Origin: Collinsella aerofaciens
Lineage (GTDB): Bacteria > Actinomycetota > Coriobacteriia > Coriobacteriales > Coriobacteriaceae
Length of the DNA: 64,000 nucleotides
Direction: 5' to 3'
NCBI RefSeq assembly: GCF_028206795.1
Contig: NZ_JAQLFJ010000011.1
Location: 1 to 64,000 of the forward strand
Of the stretch, positions 41,246 to 49,504 are shown piece after piece (within the stretch, counting starts at the first letter, position 1; each line of letters opens with the position of its first letter). Made by a program: the position numbers and the translations under genes. Below the pieces are notes generated by a model. That model was given only the letters and a program-made list of their open reading frames with translations, searched no databases and was not told the DNA's origin.

Positions 41246-42373
41246 ATGACGACTTCTTATAAAACGATGGTGGTAAAGATCGGTTCGTCCACGGTGGTGG
41301 GCGCCGACGGCAAGGTCAACCGCGCCTTTATCGGCGGGCTTGCCGACCAGGCCGCAGCGCTGCGCGAGCTTGGCTGGCGCCTGGTCGTGGTGAGCTCGGG
41401 TGCCATTGCCTGCGGCTATCCCGTGCTGGGCTTCGACCGCAAGCCGGTCGGTGACCTGCCGAGCCTGCAGGCCTGTGCCTCGGCCGGTCAGTGCATCATC
41501 TCGTCGGCCTACGACGAGGAGTTCCATGCGCGCGACCTGCTCACCTCGCTCGTGCTGCTCACGCGTCACGACACGGCGCGCCGCACGTCCTACCTGCACG
41601 CGCGCGACGCCCTGCTGCGCCTGGTGGAGCTGGGCGTGGTGCCGGTCGTCAACGAGAACGACACCGTTACCGTCGATGAGATCAAGTTCGGCGACAACGA
41701 CACGCTGGCGGCGCTTGTGAGCTGCCTGGTTTCTGCCGATCTGTGCGTGACGCTCTCGGACATCGATGGCCTCTACACCGCCAATCCGCATGAGGATCCG
41801 ACGGCCGAGTTTATCCCGGTCGTGCATAAGATCGATGCCAAGATTATCGCCTCGGCGGGCGATTCTTCCACATCGGTGGGTACGGGCGGCATGATCACCA
41901 AGATTCGCGCGAGCCGCATTCTCATGACGGCGGGCATTCAAAGCGTGATTTGCTCGGGCGAGGAGCCCGATGCGCTCGTGCGTCTGGCCCGCGGCGAGAG
42001 CGTGGGTACGCTGTTCGATCCGCCGGCGGAGCGCCTGGACATTGCGCCGCGCAAGTTGTGGATTGCACTGGGCGACAAGGCACACGGCTCGGTGACGGTC
42101 GATGACGGCGCCGCGAAGGCGCTGGTCAGCCGCGGATCGTCGCTGCTCGCGGTGGGTATTCGCGAGGTCGATGGCCAGTTTGCCGAGGGCGATGTGCTCG
42201 ACGTGTGCGACCCGAGCGGCATGGTTGTCGCCCGCGGTATCGCTGAGGCCGATTCGGACGTGCTGGAGCTTGCCGCCGGCCGCCGCCAGGACCAGATTGC
42301 CGGCAACCGTCTACTGGCAGACCTAGCCGAGAAGCCCGCAATCCATAGGGACAACTTGATAGTGTTCGCCTAA
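41246..42373 (+). CDS. proB: Glutamate 5-kinase
   Basis: First enzyme of proline synthesis: it phosphorylates glutamate with ATP. The 375-residue protein has the amino-acid kinase domain (MVVKIGSSTVVG at the start, VVVSSGAIACG, VVNENDTVTVDEIKFGDND, LSDIDGLYTANP, GTGGMITKI) and a C-terminal PUA domain from about residue 280 (GSVTVDDGAAKALVSRGSSL), which takes part in regulation in the E. coli enzyme. Proline feedback inhibition is therefore likely. proA, the next step, lies 1.7 kb downstream in the same direction, separated by a peptidase gene on the other strand. Confidence 0.96.
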   Translation: MTTSYKTMVVKIGSSTVVGADGKVNRAFIGGLADQAAALRELGWRLVVVSSGAIACGYPVLGFDRKPVGDLPSLQACASAGQCIISSAYDEEFHARDLLTSLVLLTRHDTARRTSYLHARDALLRLVELGVVPVVNENDTVTVDEIKFGDNDTLAALVSCLVSADLCVTLSDIDGLYTANPHEDPTAEFIPVVHKIDAKIIASAGDSSTSVGTGGMITKIRASRILMTAGIQSVICSGEEPDALVRLARGESVGTLFDPPAERLDIAPRKLWIALGDKAHGSVTVDDGAAKALVSRGSSLLAVGIREVDGQFAEGDVLDVCDPSGMVVARGIAEADSDVLELAAGRRQDQIAGNRLLADLAEKPAIHRDNLIVFA

Positions 42374-42387
42374 CCAATTGACGCTGC

Positions 42388-42485
42388 AAACGCCCCTAAG
42401 CGGCAATCTGACGTTCAATCGTCGGGCATGACCAAAAGGTCAATGCCCTCCTCTTTCACGTCACCTTGCTCGCTTAGGGGCGTTT
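42388..42485. other. Three-way-junction structure after proB
   Basis: Outer stem of 15 perfect base pairs (AAACGCCCCTAAGCG at 42388-42402 with its complement at 42471-42485), enclosing two hairpins: GACG-TTCAAT-CGTC (42410-42423) and GGGCAT-GACC-AAAA-GGTC-AATGCCC (42424-42448). The right outer arm ends in CGTTTT. It could be an elaborate terminator, a mobile repeat or a small RNA. Confidence 0.65.
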
Positions 42486-42518
42486 TCGCTTTCTGTCCTC
42501 TACCAGCGGCATTGTCGT

Positions 42519-42571
42519 TGCCGGCACTTGGGGACGTTCCTTTTGTGCCGGCAGACGGGGACGCTCCTTTG
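42519..42571. repeat. TGCCGGCAC palindrome with GGGGAC units
   Basis: TGCCGGCAC (42519-42527) pairs with GTGCCGGCA (42545-42553). Each half is followed by a GGGGACG-TCC unit. Related to the repeat at 29742. It ends exactly at the peptidase stop codon and may act as terminator. Confidence 0.6.
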
Positions 42572-43990
42572 CTAGAAGATCTGGCGTAGGTCTCCGCGGT
42601 TGAGCGCTTCGTCGAAGAGGTGCTTGAACACCACGCTGCCGTGCAGACCGTCGTGCTCGAACTCGTTGGTTACCCAGGCGTGCGAGTTGCCCACGCGGCT
42701 GAGCGTGTCGAGCTGCAGACTCGAATCGACGTACATGTCATCGAAGTACACCGCGGCCTGGAGCGGCACCTCGTTGCAGGCCAGGCGCTGCGGGTCATAG
42801 ATCTTGTCCCAGCTGGTGTCTTCCATCAGCAGGTCCATGGCGGGCTTGAAGGGCTTGAGCTCGGGCATCTGCTCGAACATCCACGGGAACATGGCCTCGC
42901 CGGTAAACATGAGCGGGCGCGCGAGGGTGTCGAACTCGGCGCGGTGTGCCTTCTCTTCAGCTGCGGCCCAGCCAATGGGCATAGTGTCACCGTCGGCGTA
43001 TATGAACTCCTGCAGCGTCCAGTACAGCGGATTCGTGCGCGTGTTGGTGCGCTCGAAGGCGCGCATCAAAAAGCTGTCGGATACCGAGGAGCCGCAGCTC
43101 AGCGTACCGTCGCCTGTAACAAACGCGTGATCGATAATCCAATGCATGCGCTCAAAGCTCGGCTTCATGCCAAAGTCGCTGCCCATGAGCTGTAGGCGCT
43201 CGACCGTCATTGGCGAGCCGTCGGGCAACACGGGCTTTTGCTCCTCGAGGGCATCTGCCAGGGTCGCCACGCGCTCGACGTCGGCGGGGTAGCGGTCGTA
43301 ATACTGCTGCGTCTTGGCTGCCATGCGTGGGAAGGTGTGCGCGTAGACCTCGCTGGCGCTCGCCGGCACGTGCGGAATGCCGCCGCAGGTAAAGCTTGCC
43401 GCCACGCCCTCGGGGAAGAGCGACAGATAGCTCAACGTCAAAAAGCCGCCGTAGCTCTGCCCGAGTGTGACCCAGGGCTTGCCGCCAAAGCCCACCAGGC
43501 GCAGGTACTCAAAATCGCGCACGATGGAGCTGGCGAGGTGACGCTTGAGGAAGTCCGCCTGCGAGCGGGCCGCATCGGAGCCTGCCGCCTCGGCGCGCTC
43601 GCCCAGTGCGGCAATCGTGCGCCCGTCTACACAGCTGCTGCGCCCGGTACCGCGCTGGTCGGGCAGCACGACGCGGAAATGCTTGACGGCCTCTTCGATC
43701 CAGCCATCGCTTGTGGGCGACAGCGGACGCGGGCTCTCGCCACCGGGGCCACCCTGCAAAAAGAGAAGGAGCGGCAGGTCGTCGTTGATGCGGTCGGGTG
43801 CGCAAACCACACGGTAGAAGAGCTTGATGCTCTCGGGCGCGCCGGCGATGGGTGTCGGTATAGCGCCGCGGCGCATGGTGCTGCCGACGGCCAGGAGCAT
43901 CGGCTCCAGGCCGCGCCAGTCGAGGGGGACGTCGATGCTGTGGTCCTCGACATACAGGCCGGGGACGTGGTACGAAGTGATGAGGGCCAT
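42572..43990 (-). CDS. S33-family prolyl aminopeptidase-like hydrolase
   Basis: A 472-residue alpha/beta hydrolase of peptidase family S33, near proline iminopeptidases, which release N-terminal proline from peptides. Motifs are the oxyanion-hole LQGGPGGESPRP, VLPDQRGTGRSSC and the nucleophile elbow GQSYGGF. The C-terminal acid/His region is less clear, with the His probably in EFEHDGLHGS. The start ATG 43990 has GGAAG six bases upstream; the longer open frame is unsupported. It lies inverted between proB and proA, a suggestive setting for a proline-releasing enzyme, although it is transcribed separately. Confidence 0.87.
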   Translation of the reverse strand: MALITSYHVPGLYVEDHSIDVPLDWRGLEPMLLAVGSTMRRGAIPTPIAGAPESIKLFYRVVCAPDRINDDLPLLLFLQGGPGGESPRPLSPTSDGWIEEAVKHFRVVLPDQRGTGRSSCVDGRTIAALGERAEAAGSDAARSQADFLKRHLASSIVRDFEYLRLVGFGGKPWVTLGQSYGGFLTLSYLSLFPEGVAASFTCGGIPHVPASASEVYAHTFPRMAAKTQQYYDRYPADVERVATLADALEEQKPVLPDGSPMTVERLQLMGSDFGMKPSFERMHWIIDHAFVTGDGTLSCGSSVSDSFLMRAFERTNTRTNPLYWTLQEFIYADGDTMPIGWAAAEEKAHRAEFDTLARPLMFTGEAMFPWMFEQMPELKPFKPAMDLLMEDTSWDKIYDPQRLACNEVPLQAAVYFDDMYVDSSLQLDTLSRVGNSHAWVTNEFEHDGLHGSVVFKHLFDEALNRGDLRQIF

Positions 43991-44102
43991 GTGAGTCTTC
44001 CGTTCGTTGCGGTGTTTCGGGTTGACCAATTCTACCGCCGCGGGCGAGGCCATGCGCAAATCGGCTACCATGGTTGCAAACTTCTAGGAGAAAGGGCCGC
44101 CC

Positions 44103-45389
44103 ATGTCGGTCGATATGGCCACGTATGTCCACGATCTTGCCGTTGCCGCTAAGGCAGCGTCGGCCTCGCTTGCCACGGCGAGCGACGAGCAGCGCCAGGA
44201 GGCCGTGCGCGCCATGGCCGCAGCACTGCGCAACGGTGTCGACTCCATCGTCGCCGCCAACGAGCTCGATATGTCCGCCGCGCGCGATGCGGGGACCTCG
44301 GCGGGGCTCCTCGACCGTCTGCTGCTGACGCCCGAGCGCGTCGAGGGTATGGCCGCCGGCCTGGAGAAGCTCGCCGAGCTGCCCGATCCTGTCGGCCGCG
44401 TGCTCGACCACCGCGTGCTCGCAAGCGGCGTGGACCTCACCCGCGTGAGCGTGCCGTTGGGCCTGGTCGCCATGGTGTACGAGGCGCGCCCCAACGTGAC
44501 GGCCGACGCCGCGGGCATCTGCATCCGCACCGGCAACGCCTGCATTCTGCGCGGCGGCTCGCTGGCCTATCACTCGTGTGCCATGATTTCTGAGCTGCTG
44601 GCCGATGCGCTCGAGGCCAAGGGCTTCCCGCGCGAGGCCGTGTCGATGATCGAGTCTACCGACCGCGAGGCCACCGGCGAGCTCATGAAGCTCCGCGGCG
44701 TCGTCGATGTGCTCATTCCGCGTGGCGGTGCGGGCCTGATCCAGCGCTGCGTGCGCGAGTCGCTCGTTCCGGTGATCGAGACGGGCACGGGTAACTGCCA
44801 CATCTACGTGCATGAATCCGCCGACTTCGATAAAGCGCTCAATATTATCGTTAATGCCAAGACCCAGCGTGTAGGCGTGTGCAATGCCGCCGAGTCGCTG
44901 CTGGTCGACCATGCTGTGGCCAATGTGTTTTTGCCTGCGGTCGTTGCCGTGCTGCACGACCACGGCGTGCTCATTCACGGCGACGAGGCCACGTGCGCCG
45001 CGTGCGCCGATGCCGGCTTTGTGGAGGGCGATGACTACGTCGCCGCGACTGAGGAGGACTGGGGTCGCGAGTACCTGGCGCTCGAGATGAGCGTGAAGGT
45101 CGTGGCAAACGAGGACGAGGCCATCGCACACATCAATCGCTACGGCACGATGCACTCCGAGGCCATCGTTGCCGAGGATACGGATGCTTGCGAGCGCTTC
45201 CTGGACGCGGTCGATGCCTCGGCCGTGTACGCCAACGCCAGCACGCGCTTTACCGACGGCGGCGAGTTTGGCCTGGGCGCCGAGATCGGCATCTCGACCC
45301 AAAAGCTCCACGCCCGTGGCCCCTTTGCCGCCGAGGCCCTCACCACCTACAAATACAAGCTCCGAGGCACCGGCCAGGTCCGCCCCTAA
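44103..45389 (+). CDS. proA: Gamma-glutamyl phosphate reductase
   Basis: Second enzyme of proline synthesis: it reduces glutamyl-5-phosphate to glutamate semialdehyde with NADPH. The 428-residue protein has the aldehyde dehydrogenase fold: RVSVPLGLVAMVYEARPNVT near residue 118, a glycine-rich cofactor loop (VLIPRGGAGLIQ), and the catalytic cysteine C260 in VGVCNAAESLL. The C-terminal HARGPFAAEALTTYKYKL is the family ending. GGAGAAAGGG precedes ATG 44103. A GGTGGTTTT palindrome 13 bases after the stop likely terminates it. The last enzyme, proC, is not in the window. Confidence 0.96.
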   Translation: MSVDMATYVHDLAVAAKAASASLATASDEQRQEAVRAMAAALRNGVDSIVAANELDMSAARDAGTSAGLLDRLLLTPERVEGMAAGLEKLAELPDPVGRVLDHRVLASGVDLTRVSVPLGLVAMVYEARPNVTADAAGICIRTGNACILRGGSLAYHSCAMISELLADALEAKGFPREAVSMIESTDREATGELMKLRGVVDVLIPRGGAGLIQRCVRESLVPVIETGTGNCHIYVHESADFDKALNIIVNAKTQRVGVCNAAESLLVDHAVANVFLPAVVAVLHDHGVLIHGDEATCAACADAGFVEGDDYVAATEEDWGREYLALEMSVKVVANEDEAIAHINRYGTMHSEAIVAEDTDACERFLDAVDASAVYANASTRFTDGGEFGLGAEIGISTQKLHARGPFAAEALTTYKYKLRGTGQVRP

Positions 45390-45402
45390 CGCCCGCGCAA
45401 AC

Positions 45403-45444
45403 AAAAACCACCACAAAGGTGCCTGTCCCCTTTGTGGCGGTTTT
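45403..45444. repeat. GGTGGTTTT palindrome, copy 5
   Basis: Between the convergent proA and HD-domain genes, in the orientation of copy 2, with one arm change (TGTGGCGG). Well placed as a bidirectional terminator. Confidence 0.85.
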
Positions 45445-45459
45445 AGGTGGCGTGGGCGG

Positions 45460-46059
45460 TTAGGCCTGGAAGGTATCGCGGTCGGGGGCGAAGGACTGCA
45501 TGGCCGCTATGGTGCGGTCAAAGAGCTCGGGGAGCTCCCAGCCCAACATCTCGGCGCCCTGCGAAATCACGTCGCGCGAGCAGCCGGCGGCAAAGCGCTT
45601 GTCCTTGAACTTCTTCTTGAGCGACTTGGTCGTAAAGTCCATAACGCTCTTGCTCGGGCGCATGATGACTGCAGCGCCGATCAGGCCGGTGAGCTCATCG
45701 CAGGCAAACAGGATCTTTTCCATCTGCAGCTCGGGTTTGGGCAGCGAGGTGTTGAAGTCCGACGTGTGCGTCTGGATGGCGCGAATGAGCTCGGGAGACG
45801 CACCTTCGCCCTCAAGAATCTCGGCAGCATAGATGGTGTGGTTCATGGGGTCGTCCTCATGCTCCTCCCAATCCAGGTCGTGCAGCAGACCGACGATGCC
45901 CCAAAACTCCTCGTTCTCGGGGTCGAACTCGCGCGCAAAGTAGCGCATAGTGCCCTCGACCGTCTCGCCATGGGTGATGTGGAACGGGTCCTTGTTGTGT
46001 TCGTTGAGCAGTTCGAACGCGCGGTCGCGGGTGATTCCGGCGGTAAGCGGCTCTGCCAT
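45460..46059 (-). CDS. HD-domain hydrolase
   Basis: A 199-residue metal-dependent phosphohydrolase of the HD superfamily. The HD pair is H60-D61 in GIVGLLHDLDWEE; an upstream H30 (HITHGETVEG) and the later HTSDF and CDELTG positions complete the metal-site pattern. Relatives hydrolyse nucleotides or signalling nucleotides; the substrate is not evident. It lies between two copies of the palindromic repeat and is the only gene in its transcript. Start at ATG 46059 with an AAGGAGT-type site upstream on the minus strand. Confidence 0.85.
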   Translation of the reverse strand: MAEPLTAGITRDRAFELLNEHNKDPFHITHGETVEGTMRYFAREFDPENEEFWGIVGLLHDLDWEEHEDDPMNHTIYAAEILEGEGASPELIRAIQTHTSDFNTSLPKPELQMEKILFACDELTGLIGAAVIMRPSKSVMDFTTKSLKKKFKDKRFAAGCSRDVISQGAEMLGWELPELFDRTIAAMQSFAPDRDTFQA

Positions 46060-46120
46060 AAGAGACTCCTTGTGCTCGTGGGTATCAATAAGAATGAATA
46101 CTACTAGAACGACTAGAACG

Positions 46121-46164
46121 AAAAAACCACCACAAAGGTGCCTGTCCCCTTTGTGGTGGTTTTT
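46121..46164. repeat. GGTGGTTTT palindrome, copy 6
   Basis: Same palindrome and orientation as copy 2, with a six-A start and five-T end that make it the best terminator of the six. It lies between the HD-domain gene start and the CarD gene stop, both on the minus strand, so it can stop CarD transcription. Confidence 0.85.
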
Positions 46165-46176
46165 GGCGCGGATGGG

Positions 46177-46662
46177 TTAGTTGAGGGCGGCTTGGGCTAG
46201 GCGGGCTTCGGCGGCCTCCTCGGTGACGCCCAATGCCACGGCGAACTCCTCGATGGAGCGGCGCTTGGCTTCCTTGAGTACACGCATATAGTAAGAGCTG
46301 GGCTTTTTATCGGCTTCCTCGGCCTGGCGAATGCGGTGCATCATGGTCTTTGCCACGCGGACCGTCTCGGGCGCGCCCAGCTTGAGCTGCTGCTTAAAGT
46401 GTGTCTCTTCAAGCGAGCTGTTGCGCTCGGTAAAGGTGTCGCACTCCAGCTCGTCATAGTGGCTCAGCAGATGCTCGGCATCTTGCTGAGAGATGGCGGC
46501 ATGCAGACGGTCGGCCTGCGCCACGGGGTACATAAGGATCGTCTGCGCATGCCCCTGCTTGGCTTCGAGCAACAACATGGGCTGCGGCGTGTCGTCCCTA
46601 AAACCGACGACGGTGCAGACTCCCTGACCCGGATGAATGACGTGTTGACCGATTGAGAACAT
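46177..46662 (-). CDS. CarD-family transcription regulator
   Basis: A 161-residue member of the CarD/CdnL/TRCF RNA-polymerase-interacting family. The N-terminal domain (MFSIGQHVIHPGQGVCTVVG) is the Tudor-like fold that binds the polymerase beta subunit; the C-terminal half is helical, with KKPSSYYMRVLKEAKRRSIE near its end. In actinobacteria CarD stabilises open complexes at rRNA and other promoters; here it is somewhat divergent. Upstream on the minus strand an AGGTAGC-type site precedes ATG 46662. It is monocistronic, closed by the palindrome at 46121-46164. Confidence 0.9.
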   Translation of the reverse strand: MFSIGQHVIHPGQGVCTVVGFRDDTPQPMLLLEAKQGHAQTILMYPVAQADRLHAAISQQDAEHLLSHYDELECDTFTERNSSLEETHFKQQLKLGAPETVRVAKTMMHRIRQAEEADKKPSSYYMRVLKEAKRRSIEEFAVALGVTEEAAEARLAQAALN

Positions 46663-47004
46663 GCTACCTCCAACTTATACGAATTTACGTATGTCTAGAA
46701 TAACACGCTGACGTGCGCAAATCCTCACTTTATGCAGGAAAAGCACACAACTCTGATAGGTAAGAGTATTCGATAAAAGACACAGCTCATTCACACCTTT
46801 ATGCATTTTCAACGCGTGCATAATCTGCAGGCAGACCGGCATCTTTGAGTGACTCCATGCAAGCTGTAGTCAATTTTGTGCATATGCAATTTCGATTGGC
46901 TTTACCCTGCGACAGTGCCCCTCGCTTGTGATAGAGTGCTACAAACTCTGGCTTTTGCCCTACGAGTGACCAAGAGCTCGGGGGCTTTAACACAAGGAGG
47001 ATCT
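46663..47004. other. Divergent control region between carD and argS
   Basis: 342 bases, AT-richer than average. It contains a short palindrome, TACG-AATTTA-CGTA (around 46679-46692), just before the CarD gene. No gene, repeat or clear paired promoter hexamers can be supported. Confidence 0.4.
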
Positions 47005-48858
47005 ATGCCCGAGAAGATTGAAGAGCTGGTACGCGCTGCGCTTGCTGCGGCCCAGGAGGCCGGCGACCTTTCCGCATTTGAACTTGACGATTGCGCTATC
47101 GAGCGACCGGCTGACACTTCTCATGGCGAGTGGACCTCTACCATGGCCCTGAAGTCCGCCAAGCTGGCCCACTGCGCCCCGCGCAAGATCGCCGAGGCCA
47201 TCGTTGCCCATATGCCCGAGGATCCCGCGATCGAGAAGGTTGAGATCGCAGGCCCCGGTTTCATCAACTTCTACCTCTCCGTTGCCGTCAAGAATGCCAT
47301 CTTTGGCGAGGCTCGCGAGAAGGGCATGGACTTCGCTAAGTCCAACGTCGGTGGTGGCCTGAAGACCCAGGTCGAGTTCGTTTCCGCCAACCCCGTCGGC
47401 CCCATGCACATCGGCCACGGCCGCTGGGCCGCGCTGGGCGATTCGCTCTGCCGCGTTATGGACCACGCCGGCTATGAGATCCAGCGTGAGTTCTACATCA
47501 ATGACCACGGCTCTCAGATGAACACCTTCGGCAACTCCATCAGCACGCGCTATATGCAGCTTGCCGACATCATCGCCAAGCAGGGCGTTGATATCGACGA
47601 GGCTCACAAGCTGCTGATCGCCGACCGTGACGCCTTTGTTGCCGACGAGAACGACGAGCACCCCGAGACCCATCCGTATCAGGACAACTTTGCCGAGACC
47701 TTGGGCAAGGACTCTTACGGCGGCGACTACATCATCGACGAGGCCGCCGAGTTCTGGCGCACCGACGGCGATAAGTGGGTCAACGCCGATCCTCAGGAGC
47801 GCATGGAGAGCTTCCGCGAGCGCGGCTATGTAAAGATGGTCGATAACATGCGCGACCTCTGCCACGCCGTCAACTGCGACTTCGATCGTTGGTACTCCGA
47901 GCGCTCGCTGTATGTGAAGGACACCGAGGGCGAGACCGCCGGCACCTCCGCCGTCGACCGCGCTTTTGAGAAGCTCGACAAGATGGGCTACCTCTACACC
48001 AAGGACGGCGCCCTGTGGTTCCGCTCCACCGATCTGGGCGACGACAAGGACCGCGTCCTGATCAAGTCCGACGGCGAGTACACCTACTTCGCCTCCGACG
48101 TCGCCTATCACTGGGATAAGTTCCAGCGCGTCGATCACGTCATCGACATCTGGGGCGCCGACCACCACGGTTACATCGAGCGCGTACGCTGCGTCTGCGA
48201 CGCTCTGGGTTACCCCGGCAAGTTTGAGGTTCTGCTGGGCCAGCTCGTCAACCTGCTGCGTAACGGCAAGCCCGTCCGTATGTCCAAGCGCAAGGGCACC
48301 ATGGTGACCCTGCAGGAGCTCGTCGACGAGGTCGGCTCCGATGCCGCTCGCTACACGCTCATCTCCAAGAGCTCCAACCAGATGGTCGACTTCGACATCG
48401 AGGCCGTTAAGAAGCGCGACAACTCCAACCCGGTCTATTACGTGCAGTATGCTCACGCCCGCGTGTGCTCCATCCTGCGCCGTGCCGCCGACGTTACCGC
48501 CGAGCAGGCCGACGAGATGGGCATGAAGGCCGTTGCCGCCAAGGCCATCGGTGAGAACGTCGATTACTCGCTGCTGACCGACCCGACCGAGCTCGCCCTT
48601 TCGCGCAAGCTCAACGAGCTCACCGACCTGATCGCCAGCTGTGCTCGCGATCGCGCTCCGTTCCGTCTGACCCACTTTGCCGAGGAGCTCGCCGGCGACT
48701 TCCACAGCTTCTACGCTGCCTGCCAGGTTCTGCCGAGCGAGGGCCGTCCCGTCGACCCCGAGCTTTCGCGCGCCCGTCTGGCAGCTTGCGACGCTGTCCG
48801 CGTGACGCTCGCCCTGGTGCTTACCCTCGTTGGCGTTTCCGCGCCCGAGCAGATGTAA
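47005..48858 (+). CDS. argS: Arginyl-tRNA synthetase
   Basis: Charges tRNA-Arg. A 617-residue class I synthetase with an N-terminal Add-1-like domain (GEWTSTMALKSAKLAHCAPR), the HIGH motif as H135-I-G-H138 in NPVGPMHIGHGRWA, the KMSKS counterpart RMSKRKG, and a C-terminal anticodon-binding DALR domain ending LVLTLVGVSAPEQM. AAGGAGG lies five bases before ATG 47005, excluding the longer open frame. It is closed by a canonical terminator 47 bases after the stop. Confidence 0.96.
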   Translation: MPEKIEELVRAALAAAQEAGDLSAFELDDCAIERPADTSHGEWTSTMALKSAKLAHCAPRKIAEAIVAHMPEDPAIEKVEIAGPGFINFYLSVAVKNAIFGEAREKGMDFAKSNVGGGLKTQVEFVSANPVGPMHIGHGRWAALGDSLCRVMDHAGYEIQREFYINDHGSQMNTFGNSISTRYMQLADIIAKQGVDIDEAHKLLIADRDAFVADENDEHPETHPYQDNFAETLGKDSYGGDYIIDEAAEFWRTDGDKWVNADPQERMESFRERGYVKMVDNMRDLCHAVNCDFDRWYSERSLYVKDTEGETAGTSAVDRAFEKLDKMGYLYTKDGALWFRSTDLGDDKDRVLIKSDGEYTYFASDVAYHWDKFQRVDHVIDIWGADHHGYIERVRCVCDALGYPGKFEVLLGQLVNLLRNGKPVRMSKRKGTMVTLQELVDEVGSDAARYTLISKSSNQMVDFDIEAVKKRDNSNPVYYVQYAHARVCSILRRAADVTAEQADEMGMKAVAAKAIGENVDYSLLTDPTELALSRKLNELTDLIASCARDRAPFRLTHFAEELAGDFHSFYAACQVLPSEGRPVDPELSRARLAACDAVRVTLALVLTLVGVSAPEQM

Positions 48859-48904
48859 TCTGCGGGTCATTTGACCGTGTAAGTTCGGCTTTGCTGAACC
48901 CTAT

Positions 48905-48938
48905 AAGCCCGATCTCCATGCGGAGGTCGGGCTTTTTT
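48905..48938 (+). terminator. Rho-independent terminator of argS
   Basis: AAGCCCGATCTCC pairs with GGAGGTCGGGCTT (one G-U wobble) around a 4-base loop, followed by a T-run. Confidence 0.9.
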
Positions 48939-48983
48939 CGTTTGGCGGGGCTTTTAGGCGTGTTGGAAAATGCTACCAAATCG

Positions 48984-49133
48984 CAACTATACTGGTTTAC
49001 GGGGCTGAATCGCCAACTGGCGACCATGGTGCCAATAGCAAAATTAAACCCGCAGGTAGATGGCTTATTGTTTCTTGAAAATGCAGGGTATGGTTGGCTT
49101 GCAGCATTCTGGCCCCGTAATCCGGCATAGTTG
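48984..49133. repeat. Palindromic element with CCGCAGGTA core, copy C
   Basis: About 150 bases. CAACTATACTGGTTTACGGG on the left is matched in reverse complement on the right (49113-49133), and the complementarity continues inward imperfectly. The centre reads AAACCCGCAGGTAGATGGCT, recalling the core of the repeats at 22746 and 25910. Non-coding. Confidence 0.65.
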
Positions 49134-49148
49134 TGAAAATTGTCCCTT

Positions 49149-49178
49149 GGGGACGGGGGGGAACGGATCATTTTTGTC
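49149..49178. repeat. Partial copy of the pncB-end repeat
   Basis: GGGGACGGGGGGGAACGG then ATCATTTTTGTC resembles the loop and right arm of 41136-41174; the left arm is missing. Confidence 0.5.
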
Positions 49179-49203
49179 TTGTGGAAGGGTGGCGGGATAC
49201 CGT

Positions 49204-49375
49204 CCGCCGCGAATCGTGCCCATCTCCTACGTTTTGCCGCATACCCCGAACCATGCCGTAAAGTTCGATATTAAAACCGCAGGTAGCGGACTCGCTGTTT
49301 TTGATAAAACAAGGGTATGGTCAGGGGTCCGGGGGCAAGCGTAGTAGATAGGCGCGTTTCGTGGCGCGGCGAATC
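49204..49375. repeat. Palindromic element with CCGCAGGTA core, copy D
   Basis: About 170 bases. The left half (CCATCTCCTACGTTTTGCCG then ACCCCGAACCAT) is mirrored by the reverse complement of the right half (CTATCTACTACGCTTGCC then ACCCCTGACCAT). The centre is AAAACCGCAGGTAGCGGACT, the same core as copies A-C. Non-coding. Confidence 0.65.
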
Positions 49376-49429
49376 CCGACGCCACGGATTTGCCCCCTAG
49401 TCGCTTCATTTCAAGGCGCCTTAGGGGAA

Positions 49430-49474
49430 GAGTGTCCCTTTTGACTAGTCGTTTAAGAACGTCCCCAATGACTA
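49430..49474. repeat. GACTAGTCG repeat upstream of rho
   Basis: GACTAGTCGTTTAAGAACGT with CCCCAATGACTA following: near-identical to 29798-29830. It ends two bases before the -35 box of the candidate rho promoter. Confidence 0.65.
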
Positions 49475-49476
49475 AG

Positions 49477-49504
49477 TTGCAGGTGGCGGCGGTTGTGTTA
49501 CACT
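49477..49504 (+). promoter_or_regulatory. Candidate rho promoter
   Basis: TTGCAG, a 16-base spacer, then TACACT. It leaves a leader of roughly 135 bases before the rho start, long enough for autoregulation, which is known for rho in other bacteria. Confidence 0.5.

Noticed and set aside
31657..46164. The six palindromes as a CRISPR array
   Set aside because: They are scattered singly between genes over 14 kb, are palindromic, have no regular spacers, and no cas genes are present.
46987..48870. A 627-codon open frame on the minus strand across argS
   Set aside because: It is the antisense shadow of a GC-rich, strongly codon-biased gene; the product is Val/Gly/Ala-rich with no family likeness. 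The same applies to long frames opposite serA (3579-4796), serC (4827-5957), proA and the peptidase gene (43509-45416) and the GGGtGRT operon (59524-61443).
49144..49160. The G7 run as another phase-variable tract
   Set aside because: It lies in a degenerate intergenic repeat with no gene start or promoter next to it.
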